7,749 bases of DNA, taken from the NCBI GenBank assembly GCA_913009915.1, contig CAJVYZ010000116.1, positions 1-7,749 on the forward strand, in the 5' to 3' direction. Position numbers and translations under genes: made by a program. The DNA comes from an uncultured Gemmatimonadota bacterium (lineage in GTDB: Bacteria > Gemmatimonadota > Gemmatimonadetes > Gemmatimonadales > GWC2-71-9). Shown in pieces: positions 1 through 6,286 of the stretch; position 1 is the stretch's first letter; each line of letters begins with the position of its first letter. The notes beneath the pieces are model-generated. The model was not told the origin of the DNA. It was given only the letters and a program-made list of their open reading frames with translations, and searched no databases.

Positions 1-84
1 AGGAGTATGATGAGATGGATGGCGAGACATGAAGGCAAGATCACCGTAGGTTGTAATGAGCAAGAGCATATAAGAGTGTAAGGA
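1..84. other. unassigned sequence outside the adapter, probably read noise
   Basis: This stretch lies on the far side of a poly-T run and a sequencing adapter, so it was not next to the genomic insert in the cell. Its composition is about 44% G+C (37 of 84 bases), clearly below the GC-rich remainder. I see no coding potential, ribosome binding site or recognisable motif. Seen from the opposite strand the order is insert, adapter, poly-A, then this segment, which is what base calling yields after a short fragment has been read to its end. It should be trimmed together with the adapter. An unrelated ligated fragment is the alternative. Confidence 0.75.
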
Positions 85-98
85 TTTTTTTTTTTTTT
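85..98. repeat. T14 homopolymer (poly-A tail of adapter read-through)
   Basis: Fourteen consecutive T directly precede the P7 end of the adapter. On the complementary strand this is poly-A following the adapter, the usual signature of an instrument reading past the end of the library molecule. It is not interpreted as a biological terminator or promoter element. Confidence 0.9.
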
Positions 99-164
99 CA
101 AGCAGAAGACGGCATACGAGATATATCAGTGTGACTGGAGTTCAGACGTGTGCTCTTCCGATCT
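99..164. other. Illumina P7 index adapter (contamination)
   Basis: Bases 99-122 match the flow-cell P7 sequence (begins CAAGCAGAAGACGGCATACG), bases 123-130 are an eight-base index (ATATCAGT), and 131-164 match the TruSeq-type read 2 primer, ending GCTCTTCCGATCT. The match is recalled from general knowledge and appears exact along its length. The genomic insert starts at 165. Translation of this adapter gives well-known artefact peptides: on the plus strand from 131 the peptide TGVQTCALPIS, and on the minus strand KSTRLNSSHTD. Any open frame ending or starting here is chimeric. Confidence 0.98.
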
Positions 165-961
165 CTCGGTCCCAGCTCCACCCGGGCCAAGTCGCGGAGT
201 TTTACCAGGCTGCCGTTCAGGTTGGCCACGGTGATGTCGGCGAACTGCGCGGGGGTCTTGAGCTCTCCCAGCGAGCGGACGGTGAACTCCCGCTGGCTGG
301 ACTCGATTCGGCCCGAAGGGATTTCCACGTTGCGTGACCGGATGGCTTCTTCCACGTCCTGCACAGTCAGCCCGCGCGCGGTCAGGGCCGTGGGCGACAA
401 CCATACCCTCATGGAGTACCGGCGCTCGCCCGCGATGAACGCCCGCCCGACACCAGGAATCGTCTGCAATCGCGTCTTCACGATCCGGTCGCCGATGTCC
501 GACAACTGGAGGAGGCTGTAGCCCTGGCCCGAGAGCGCCAGCCAATAAAACGGTTGCGCATCGGCGTCCTGCTTGGCCACGACCGGCTCGAGGACCTCCC
601 GGGGAAGACGGTTCCTGACCCGGGCGACCTTTTCCCGAACGTCCTGCGCGGAAATTTCGATATCCCGATCCAGGGTGAACTCGAGAGTGATGTTGCTGCT
701 CTGCTCACCACTGATGCTGGTGAGTGTCCGCAGACCCTCGAGCGTGGCCAGCTCCTCTTCGAGGATATCCGTTACCGCCGATTCGACCACCCGCGGGTTG
801 GCCCCAGGCAGGATGGTCGACACCGAAACGATGGGGGGGTCGATATCGGGAAATTCCCGAACCGAAAGCCGGTTGTACGAGATGACCCCGAAGAGCACCA
901 AGGCCAGGCTCATCATGGTGGCGAGCACCGGCCGTTGTATGGAAATGTCGGAGAGAATCAC
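165..961 (-). CDS. RND-family efflux transporter, inner-membrane subunit, N-terminal fragment
   Basis: This is the start of an AcrB/MexF-type proton-driven pump that exports drugs or other small molecules from the inner membrane and periplasm through a tripartite channel. About 265 genuine residues are present; the family is usually about 1,000-1,050. The first residues, MILSDISIQRPVLATMM, are the classic RND opening, followed by TM1 (about 11-30), the REFPDIDPP segment (36-43) and the porter-domain sequence with PGANP (52-56), QPFYWLALSG (136-145) and IPSGRI (214-219). The start is a GTG at 961, chosen because it yields the family-typical N terminus; the ribosome binding site is weak. The 3' part is missing because the contig ends: the frame runs on into the adapter to a stop at 98, but everything after residue 266 is artefact. 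No adaptor (MFP) gene lies directly upstream, where one is often found. Substrate cannot be inferred. Confidence 0.93.
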
Positions 962-971
962 GGTATCTGTT

Positions 972-990
972 TCCGTCCTGCTGTTACGGA
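972..990. promoter_or_regulatory. TCCGT-N9-ACGGA dyad upstream of the RND start
   Basis: TCCGT at 972-976 and ACGGA at 986-990 form an inverted repeat only 11-30 bases upstream of the RND start codon. The same five-base arms recur in a longer dyad at 1032-1049. Repetition of one half-site in two dyads suggests a regulator-binding region, for example for a local TetR- or MarR-type repressor, but no such regulator gene is in the window. The arms are short, so chance is possible. Confidence 0.3.
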
Positions 991-1031
991 GGAGCCCACT
1001 AACAAGCGTCTCCCAGAGAGAGGGCCGCTGA

Positions 1032-1049
1032 CTCCGTAGACATACGGAG
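1032..1049. promoter_or_regulatory. perfect 7-bp inverted repeat CTCCGTA-gaca-TACGGAG, candidate operator
   Basis: CTCCGTA (1032-1038) and TACGGAG (1043-1049) are exact reverse complements separated by four bases. The element lies about 70 bases upstream of the RND start codon, a normal distance for an operator overlapping a promoter. TACGGAG occurs a third time at 985-991. A transcription terminator is less likely because there is no T run on either side. The role as an operator is inferred from position and repetition. Confidence 0.4.
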
Positions 1050-1326
1050 ATTTCTCCCTAGGAGTTACGAGTCCCCTATCGGCTGCCTGACCAAGTCCGC
1101 GGCGGCTCTAGATCTTCGACCGCCTTGCTACACATCAGGTTACAGCACCCAGTCAGGACGCGGTGCCTGGCCCGCCGGGTTCTCGAGCACTCTAGCGTCG
1201 GGAGACCGAGAAACCAGGGAGTCATAATGTATCCGGGATGTAGCGGACCGGGAGGGCCGGATGGAGGTCGGATGGGATGCCGCGGAAAGCCGGACCGGGC
1301 AGCCCGGCCTGGACGGGAGGCTTGAC

Positions 1327-1488
1327 CTAGCCCTGGGATTTCTCCGGAAACCGGGCGTCGATCAGGGGGCCCGAGTACAGCAGGATCATGAAGTTGACCA
1401 TGACGCCGATCAGCGTCGACACGAAGGCCAAGGCGGTCAGCAACATGGCGGCACCGAGGCCCGCCAGGACAATGACAATCCACTGCAT
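1327..1488 (-). CDS. small hydrophobic membrane protein, 53 residues, unknown function
   Basis: The minus strand encodes a 53-residue protein starting MQWIVIVLAGLGAAMLLTAL and ending PEKSQG before TAG. Residues 3-45 are almost entirely apolar and could form two short helices (about 3-22 and 25-42) or one long one; the tail from D44 is polar and charged (DARFPEKSQG). The ATG start is supported by a GGAAGG ribosome binding site six bases upstream (1495-1500). Codons are GC-rich at third positions, like the neighbours. It points the same way as the RND gene but is separated from it by about 365 bases, so a shared transcript is uncertain. I do not recognise a family. It could be a small regulator or assembly factor of a membrane complex, but nothing in the sequence decides this. 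Confidence 0.65.
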   Translation of the reverse strand: MQWIVIVLAGLGAAMLLTALAFVSTLIGVMVNFMILLYSGPLIDARFPEKSQG

Positions 1489-1494
1489 AACTTG

Positions 1495-1500
1495 CCTTCC
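1495..1500 (-). promoter_or_regulatory. ribosome binding site GGAAGG for the 53-residue membrane protein
   Basis: GGAAGG on the minus strand ends six bases before the ATG at 1488-1486. This spacing is suitable and is the main reason for accepting such a short reading frame as a gene. Confidence 0.6.
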
Positions 1501-1570
1501 CGAGTAAACCTGGAAGATTGAACCGTCGTAGAGTACTCAGCCCCGGAACATCCCGCAACCAACCGGGGCC

Positions 1571-1586
1571 GCACCGCCCGCGGTGC
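1571..1586. other. GC-rich hairpin GCACCG-cccg-CGGTGC in the leader of the lectin-like gene
   Basis: GCACCG (1571-1576) and CGGTGC (1581-1586) pair perfectly around a four-base loop. GGGG and CCC on the outside could extend the stem past a small bulge. It ends 18 bases before the GGAGGA ribosome binding site of the plus-strand gene. It may be a leader structure or simply a product of high GC content; no riboswitch class is recognisable. Confidence 0.3.
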
Positions 1587-1614
1587 CCCTATCGCCCCGT
1601 CGCCGGAGGAAACC

Positions 1615-2262
1615 ATGCGAACCGCTGCCTGTATTGCCACCACGCTGCTGTTGGGAGCCGCCGTGCTCCCGGCCCAGGAAAATGACCCCGATCGTGGAGT
1701 GGCCGGTGGAGGTGACCTCCCCGCCGGTTGGAGCCTCCGGACAGACAAGGGCACTCGAGCGGATCAGGTCAAGTTCGTCGCCATGGGTCAGGGGTACCAC
1801 ATAACCCTGGGGCCCCGCACCATTTTCTATCGGGAGACGGATGCCGCCTACGGATCCTATACCGTTACCGCCACCTTCAGCCAGACGGAAGGGCCCCGCC
1901 ATGCAGAGGCGTACGGCCTCATCCTCGGTGGCTCGAGCCTCCAGGATGACGACCAGCAATACAGCTACTTCCTGATCCGAGGGAACGGACAATTCCTGAT
2001 CAAGAACCGCTCCGGGTCGAAAACCTCCTCGGTGAGTGGCTCCTGGACAGCCCACTCGGCGATTCAGGCTCAGGATGCCTCCGGCAAATGCAGCAACAAG
2101 CTTTCGGTGGAGGTGGGAGACGAACAGGTGCGATTCCTGATAAACGGCGAGGAGGTATACAGCGGGTCTGTCGACCAGTTCCAGGTCGAGGGGATCGCCG
2201 GGCTGCGGGCCAATCACAACCTCGACCTCCACATCGAAGGATTTGCGGTGGAGCCAAGCTAG
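1615..2262 (+). CDS. secreted LamG/DUF1080-like (concanavalin A-like fold) protein
   Basis: A 215-residue exported protein. Residues 1-20 (MRTAACIATTLLLGAAVLPA) form a signal peptide: a basic start, an apolar core, and a probable cleavage before Q21. The rest alternates short beta-strand-like stretches: YHITLGPRTIFYRE (61-74), SYTVTATFSQ (81-90), EAYGLILGG (98-106), YSYFLIRGNGQFLIKNR (116-132), and the C-terminal NKLSVEVGDEQVRFLINGEEV (161-181) followed by GIAGLRANHNLDLHIEGFAVE (193-213). This layout resembles the laminin-G/3-keto-disaccharide-hydrolase-like (DUF1080) beta-sandwich, in which the last block reads as 'kwN.l.v...g..v.fyvNG..v...', then 'G..GL....n....' . Carbohydrate binding is possible, but I see no catalytic residues. 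GGAGGA at 1605-1610 sits four bases before the ATG. It is transcribed away from the 53-residue membrane protein and ends tail-to-tail with the HEAT gene. Confidence 0.8.
   Translation: MRTAACIATTLLLGAAVLPAQENDPDRGVAGGGDLPAGWSLRTDKGTRADQVKFVAMGQGYHITLGPRTIFYRETDAAYGSYTVTATFSQTEGPRHAEAYGLILGGSSLQDDDQQYSYFLIRGNGQFLIKNRSGSKTSSVSGSWTAHSAIQAQDASGKCSNKLSVEVGDEQVRFLINGEEVYSGSVDQFQVEGIAGLRANHNLDLHIEGFAVEPS
2259..2262. other. shared CTAG: overlapping stop codons of two convergent genes
   Basis: The plus-strand TAG of the lectin-like gene occupies 2260-2262 and the minus-strand TAG of the HEAT-repeat gene occupies 2261-2259. The two genes thus end inside one palindromic CTAG with no space for a terminator between them, so each transcript must run into the 3' end of the other gene. 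Confidence 0.85.
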
Positions 2263-3686
2263 CGGTTGGCAGCCTGATTCCGCTGGGCTTCCGGGATATG
2301 ATTCTCGAGAGCCCGGCGGGCCGCCTCGCGGACCTCTCCCCGAGCGGTATTGGCGACCCGGGCCAGCGCCCGTCCCGCGCCGCGAGCTTGGCAGCCGGCC
2401 AGCGCCGCCACTGCCGCCAGGCGCTGGCCCACGGTATACCCGCGCCGCCGGAACAGGGTCCGACGAGTGGTCGCAACTGTCGAGAGAACGGTGGCGGCTT
2501 CATCCGAACATATTGCTCCCAACACCTCGATCATGGCGGTCCTAGCGGTAGGGTCCCGCTCCCGCTCCAGGGCCTGTGCCAGTGTCATGATCACTCCCCT
2601 GGTGGACCGGCCAGCTAGGCTCACCGCCGCGGCCACCCGTACCGAGACATCCGGATCCCCCAGCGCCCGCAAGAGTGGTTCGACGGTGGAGGGCGCCTCG
2701 ATGCTTCCCAACGCCACCATTATGGCCCGGCGCACCCTGGGGTCTCCGTGGTCACATTCGGCCACCAAGGCACCGACGGCGTCCGGCTTGCCCCTGCGCC
2801 CCAGCAGATCCGCCCCCAGGCGCACCTGGTGCCAGTCGGGGCTTCTCAGCAGAGCATTCACCAAGGGGTAGCAATCCGGCAACCTGGCGGCAAGGTCGCA
2901 CAGAAACACCTTGGGGCCAATCGACTCGGTCTCGGTAAGGGCGTCGATCACCACCTCGGCCGCGTCGCGGCCAACCCACTCGAGCACTTGGAGGACCCGG
3001 GGGCGCTCTTCCGGTACTCTGACGGCGTGGTTGATGAACGCCCGCAGGAGGGTCGGGGACAGCATCCGTCTCCCGGCGATGGCCATCTGCCGGCGGCCCC
3101 CGCTTGAGGTCCGCCCGGCAAGGTGGGTCAGGGCCTGGGCAGCGTGCAGTGCTTCGGTCCACGACCCTCTGCGCTCGCTTTCGCGGATGGCCCGGGCAAG
3201 GTCCTGAAGCTCGTCGGCGGAGCCTGGCGGCAAGCGAGGTGCCCGATCACCATCCTGGTCGAACCCCGTGACCAGAGGAATCTCGGTGTCTTCCACCGGG
3301 CTGCCGGGCCAGGGAGGCGTGGGAGAGCGGTCGGCCATCTCACCGGGCGTAACGTCGACGACGAAAGACACTTGGACCTTGTCGCTGTCCGGAATCGGGC
3401 CGTCGTCGGCCGCAAGGGCACCGGCCAATTGCAGGAGTTCGTCGGCCGGGGCGTCGTGCCGAACCGTGATGGTTTCGACGCGACGCCGGTGCATACGGCC
3501 GAGGAGCCCCGGATCGTGGGACGCGCTCTCCAGCTCGACTCCCGCCTCCGTGACCACGCCGTCCCGGGGAATCTTCGCCCGCAGGGCACGCAGCAGTCGC
3601 TGCGTCCTGGCACCGCCATCGGGCCGAGTGCGCAAGTGGTCGATGAGGTTGGAGAACGCCTGCTCGAAGGAGGGTTTCGGGGGCAC
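2259..3686 (-). CDS. HEAT-repeat protein, 475 residues
   Basis: A probably cytoplasmic protein with no signal peptide or membrane segment. Residues 1-110 form an N-terminal module (helical FSNLIDHLRTRP..., then GVELESASHDPGLLGRMHRRRVETITVRHDAPADELLQLAGAL), which resembles the N-terminal part of other bacterial HEAT proteins I recall, with the pattern 'L..rrv..itv...a...El..l...L'. A Pro/Asp-rich linker follows (about 115-157). Residues 158-465 are helical repeats; the clearest HEAT/PBS-lyase-type units are GADLLGRRGKPDAVGALVAE (291-310), DPRVRRAIMVALGSIEAPSTVEPLLRAL (315-342) and DPDVSVRVAAAVSLAG (344-359). Such solenoids are scaffolds for protein contacts, not enzymes. The start is GTG at 3686, with AGGTG four bases upstream. 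It is divergent from the kinase operon, with 90 bases between starts. Partner and role are unknown. Confidence 0.85.
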   Translation of the reverse strand: MPPKPSFEQAFSNLIDHLRTRPDGGARTQRLLRALRAKIPRDGVVTEAGVELESASHDPGLLGRMHRRRVETITVRHDAPADELLQLAGALAADDGPIPDSDKVQVSFVVDVTPGEMADRSPTPPWPGSPVEDTEIPLVTGFDQDGDRAPRLPPGSADELQDLARAIRESERRGSWTEALHAAQALTHLAGRTSSGGRRQMAIAGRRMLSPTLLRAFINHAVRVPEERPRVLQVLEWVGRDAAEVVIDALTETESIGPKVFLCDLAARLPDCYPLVNALLRSPDWHQVRLGADLLGRRGKPDAVGALVAECDHGDPRVRRAIMVALGSIEAPSTVEPLLRALGDPDVSVRVAAAVSLAGRSTRGVIMTLAQALERERDPTARTAMIEVLGAICSDEAATVLSTVATTRRTLFRRRGYTVGQRLAAVAALAGCQARGAGRALARVANTARGEVREAARRALENHIPEAQRNQAANR

Positions 3687-3776
3687 CGTTCACCTGGATG
3701 GAAGTCGTGAGCCAGGCTGAACAATCGCATGGGATAGCAAGATTGAGAAGGACCCGGACCTCGTCCGTTTGCACGG

Positions 3777-5573
3777 GTGAGCTGGCGGCGTTTGTTTGTG
3801 GAGATGTGGGAGCAATTCCGAACGGACGGCATGGCGGAATTGGCGCCGGCCATTCTGCAGGCCACGATCACGATGTTGCTGGTGGTGTTGTGCTGGTACC
3901 TGTACCGACGGTACCGCAAGCCGTACTTCGCCTGGTGGGCCGTGGCCTGGGCCGTGTTCACGCTCCGGATCGGGGCCATCATCACGTTCCTCAGTACCGG
4001 TCAGTCGCAGTGGCTCTACTGGCACCAGGTCATGACCGGTCTGACCGCGCTGGCGCTGCTGTGGGCGGCGCTGGTCTTCTCGCGCCAGCTCGCCTGGCGC
4101 TGGCGCTACATCCCGATCGTGTTCTTCCCGGTGGTGTGGTCGTACGTGGCGGTGTACCAACTCGACAATTTCCTGCTGGCGGCCGGGCCGGCCGTGCTGT
4201 TCCTGAGCGGTGCCACCTTCTGGACCGGGTGGGTATTCTGGCGCCAACAGCGGCTGGTCGGGGGCGCGGGCGTCGGCTTGTTGGCCTGGGGCCTGATGCT
4301 GTGGGGCATCAACCACCTCAACTATCCGTTTCTGCGGGCCCGCGGCGTTCTCAACCCGTGGAGCTATTACCTCGACATCCTTTTCGAGTTGGCGATCGGC
4401 GCGGGAATCATGATCGCCGTGCACGACGACCTCCGCCGCGGCCTGTTTGCGTTGGCCACCCTGTCGGGCGATCTCCAATCGGGCCGGGACACCGACGACG
4501 TGCTCGACCGGCTCCTGGGGCGCCCGCTGACGCTGCCGGCGGTCAACGGAACCGCCCTGTTCATGAAGCCGGACGCCGGCAATGGGCGCGGCAGGTTCGT
4601 GCGAGGGCGGGGCGCTTGCCACGACTGGGAGGGCCAAACGCCTGGAGGACAAGTGTCGTCAGCCATCGAACTTGCCATGCGGGACGGCCGGCCCCAGGTG
4701 ACCTCGTCCCATTCAGCACTGGGCACGGGCCACGAATTCGGTGCCTTCCTCCCGGTGCTCAGAGGCGCCGAGGTAACCGGGGTGTTGGTGCTGGTGGGGT
4801 GCGCCCGCGACCCCTTTACCGCTCTCGACGAGGGATTCCTCGCCGCCCTGGGGCAGCAGGTCGGGGCGGCACTGGAAAACGCCGCCTTGTACCACTCGCT
4901 GCAGCAGCGGAACCAGCAACTGGCCCAACTGTCGGCGCGCATGGTAGAACAGCATGAGGAGGAGCGCAGCAGGCTACGGCGTGAACTCCACGATGAGACC
5001 GCCCAGGTCTTTTCAGCGGTTCGGATGGAGTTGGGTGTCATCCGCCAGCAGGCGACGCCGGAAGTGGCCCAGCGCCTCGATCACGTCCTGGCGCTGACCG
5101 ACACCGGCATCCGTAGCATCCGGAACGTGACCCACCGGCTGCGCCCCAGCCTGCTCGACGACTTGGGGCTGGCGCCGGCGCTGCGTTCCTTGACCAGCGA
5201 ATTCGGTGAGCGGGCCGGGGTGTCGGTTGACTTGGACATGCCGCAACAGTTGCCACCTCTTTCCAAGAACGCAGAATTGGCCCTGTTCCGCGCCATGCAG
5301 GAGGCGCTGTCCAACGTTCTGCGCCACGCGCAGGCGACACGTGTGCATATTACCGTTCGGGAAGAAGCCACCGTTCTGTCACTGGTGGTCCGTGACGACG
5401 GCCATGGGCCAGCCACCAATCCCACGGCCGGTGGGATGGAACACATGGGATTGACGGGGATGCAGGAGCGGATCGGCACCTTGGGAGGAACGGTCGCCAT
5501 CGAAGCGCCCGCCGAAGGCGGGTTCACCGTGACGGTTGCAGTGCCGCTGACAGCTGGAGGCGAAACCACATGA
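3777..5573 (+). CDS. membrane sensor histidine kinase, NarL/UhpB-type (HisKA_3)
   Basis: The sensor half of a two-component system: it autophosphorylates on histidine and passes the phosphate to the regulator encoded next. Residues 25-215 hold about seven apolar segments (about 26-44, 52-72, 84-102, 111-128, 133-155, 160-178, 196-215), an integral-membrane sensor with almost no periplasmic loops. A GAF-like region follows (about 236-370, with FGAFLPVLRGAEVTGVLVLVG and ALGQQVGAALENAALY), then a coiled coil (371-395), a HisKA_3 dimerisation domain with EEERSRLRRELHDE (H405 is the phosphoacceptor), LRPSLLDDLGL (455-465), and an HATPase_c domain with the N-box QEALSNVLRHA (508-518), DDGHG (540-544) and GLTGMQERIGTLGG (558-571). 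The start is uncertain: GTG 3777 is the first candidate after an in-frame TGA at 3744, GTG 3798 and ATG 3804 are alternatives, and none has a strong ribosome binding site. The signal sensed is unknown. Confidence 0.93.
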   Translation: MSWRRLFVEMWEQFRTDGMAELAPAILQATITMLLVVLCWYLYRRYRKPYFAWWAVAWAVFTLRIGAIITFLSTGQSQWLYWHQVMTGLTALALLWAALVFSRQLAWRWRYIPIVFFPVVWSYVAVYQLDNFLLAAGPAVLFLSGATFWTGWVFWRQQRLVGGAGVGLLAWGLMLWGINHLNYPFLRARGVLNPWSYYLDILFELAIGAGIMIAVHDDLRRGLFALATLSGDLQSGRDTDDVLDRLLGRPLTLPAVNGTALFMKPDAGNGRGRFVRGRGACHDWEGQTPGGQVSSAIELAMRDGRPQVTSSHSALGTGHEFGAFLPVLRGAEVTGVLVLVGCARDPFTALDEGFLAALGQQVGAALENAALYHSLQQRNQQLAQLSARMVEQHEEERSRLRRELHDETAQVFSAVRMELGVIRQQATPEVAQRLDHVLALTDTGIRSIRNVTHRLRPSLLDDLGLAPALRSLTSEFGERAGVSVDLDMPQQLPPLSKNAELALFRAMQEALSNVLRHAQATRVHITVREEATVLSLVVRDDGHGPATNPTAGGMEHMGLTGMQERIGTLGGTVAIEAPAEGGFTVTVAVPLTAGGETT

Positions 5574-6223
5574 GTACACCAATTCGAGTCTTGGTCGCCG
5601 ACGATCACTCCGTTGTCCGCCAAGGTATCCGGCATGTCCTGGAAGGCGCCGAGGAGTTCACCATCGTGGCCGAGGCGGAAAACGGCAATGAAGTGGCGGA
5701 GTTGGTGGCGCAGAACCAGCCCGATGTGGTGGTGCTCGACATCAGCATGCCGGGCCTGTCTGGCATCGAGGTCACGGCCGTCTTGCGCAAACGATTCCCC
5801 GAGTGCCGGGTACTCATCCTCAGCATGTACGACAATCAGGAATACGTGCTCGAGGCGGTCCGGTCGGGGGCCCACGGCTATCTCCTCAAGGACACGGCCG
5901 CCGACGATCTAGCTACCGCGATCAGATCGATCCATTCGGGAGAGGCGTTCTACAGTCCGCCCATCGCCGCCAAGCTGGCAGCCGCGGTGAAGGGAGACTT
6001 CAGCGACGCATACGACACCGGTGAATTGGCCAGCCTCACCACGCGCGAGCGGGAGGTCCTCCGAGGGATTGCCCGGGGGCTGACCAACAAGGACATCGCC
6101 AGCGAACTCGGTATCAGCCCCCGCACGGTGGAGACCCACCGGGAAAGCTTGATGAGGAAACTGGGGATTCGGCACGTTGCGGGCCTTACCAAGCTGGCCC
6201 TGGAGACGGGACTCATAGGGTAA
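5570..6223 (+). CDS. LuxR/NarL-type response regulator
   Basis: A 217-residue DNA-binding response regulator. The receiver domain (5-120) carries the acidic pair D11-D12, the phosphoacceptor D57 in VVVLDISMPG, the switch S85 (LILSMYD) and K107 (LLKD), so every catalytic receiver residue is intact. A short linker leads to a LuxR-type helix-turn-helix domain (about 152-215), with LTTREREVLRGIARGLTNKDIASELGISPRTVETH and a typical C-terminal LMRKLGI. The ATG overlaps the kinase stop as ATGA (5570-5573), and GGAGG at 5556-5560 lies nine bases upstream, so the two genes are translationally coupled and almost certainly a cognate pair. Target genes cannot be read from the sequence; the divergent HEAT gene and the operon itself are candidates by position. 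The stop codon at 6221-6223 abuts a run of G-rich repeats. Confidence 0.96.
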   Translation: MSTPIRVLVADDHSVVRQGIRHVLEGAEEFTIVAEAENGNEVAELVAQNQPDVVVLDISMPGLSGIEVTAVLRKRFPECRVLILSMYDNQEYVLEAVRSGAHGYLLKDTAADDLATAIRSIHSGEAFYSPPIAAKLAAAVKGDFSDAYDTGELASLTTREREVLRGIARGLTNKDIASELGISPRTVETHRESLMRKLGIRHVAGLTKLALETGLIG

Positions 6224-6232
6224 GGGGTGAAG

Positions 6233-6268
6233 GGGCTAAGAGGGCTAAGGGGGCTAAGAGGGCTAAGG
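6233..6268 (+). repeat. four tandem 9-mers GGGCTAAGR, G-quadruplex consensus
   Basis: Four adjacent units read GGGCTAAGA, GGGCTAAGG, GGGCTAAGA, GGGCTAAGG, so an 18-base unit is repeated exactly twice. Degenerate copies (GGGTAAG, GGGTGAAG) extend upstream to about 6218 and include the stop codon of the response regulator. Seven G-runs of three or more lie between 6218 and 6269, separated by 3-6 bases (mostly CTAA or CTAAGA), which satisfies the G3-N1-7 quadruplex rule on the coding strand. A structure in the 3' end of the regulator mRNA is possible; slippage-generated repeat is the simpler origin. Confidence 0.85.
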
Positions 6269-6286
6269 GATTGAGAGAGGAGAATC

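Larger units (their letters stand above)
962..1326. other. 365-base non-coding stretch upstream of the RND gene
   Basis: No convincing gene is visible on either strand. The long minus-strand open frame crossing it (1558-1076) is rich in Arg, Pro and Gly, has no domain-like pattern, and overlaps a better small gene in another frame. The part nearest the RND start holds two TCCGT/ACGGA dyads, listed separately. A short GC-rich inverted repeat (CCGGG, CAG, CCCGG at about 1295-1307) lies just downstream of the small membrane-protein gene and could help terminate it, but it has no T tract. I could not assign a promoter with confidence. Confidence 0.5.

Noticed and set aside
131..521. Plus-strand frames starting in 131-150
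   Set aside because: They start inside the sequencing adapter (TGVQTCALPIS artefact) and then run antisense to the RND gene.
1076..1558. 160-codon minus-strand open frame
   Set aside because: Composition is Arg/Pro/Gly-rich with no domain pattern. It overlaps the better supported 53-residue membrane protein in another frame and runs across the region between divergent genes.
3128..3985. 285-codon minus-strand frame across the HEAT gene start
   Set aside because: It is a shifted frame overlapping the HEAT-repeat gene and the start of the kinase gene; its sequence is Arg/Ser/Pro-rich without domain features.
3690..4652. 320-codon minus-strand open frame opposite the histidine kinase
   Set aside because: It is antisense to the well-supported kinase N terminus and translates to a low-complexity Gln/Arg/Pro/His-rich sequence, typical of a shadow frame in GC-rich DNA.
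3698..4957. 419-codon plus-strand frame in the kinase region
   Set aside because: It is a shifted frame of the kinase gene, Arg/Gly/Pro-rich, with no recognisable domain, whereas the kinase frame contains all conserved boxes.
6233..6268. Tandem 9-mers as a CRISPR array
   Set aside because: The units are only 9 bases and directly adjacent, with no spacers, so this is a simple tandem repeat.
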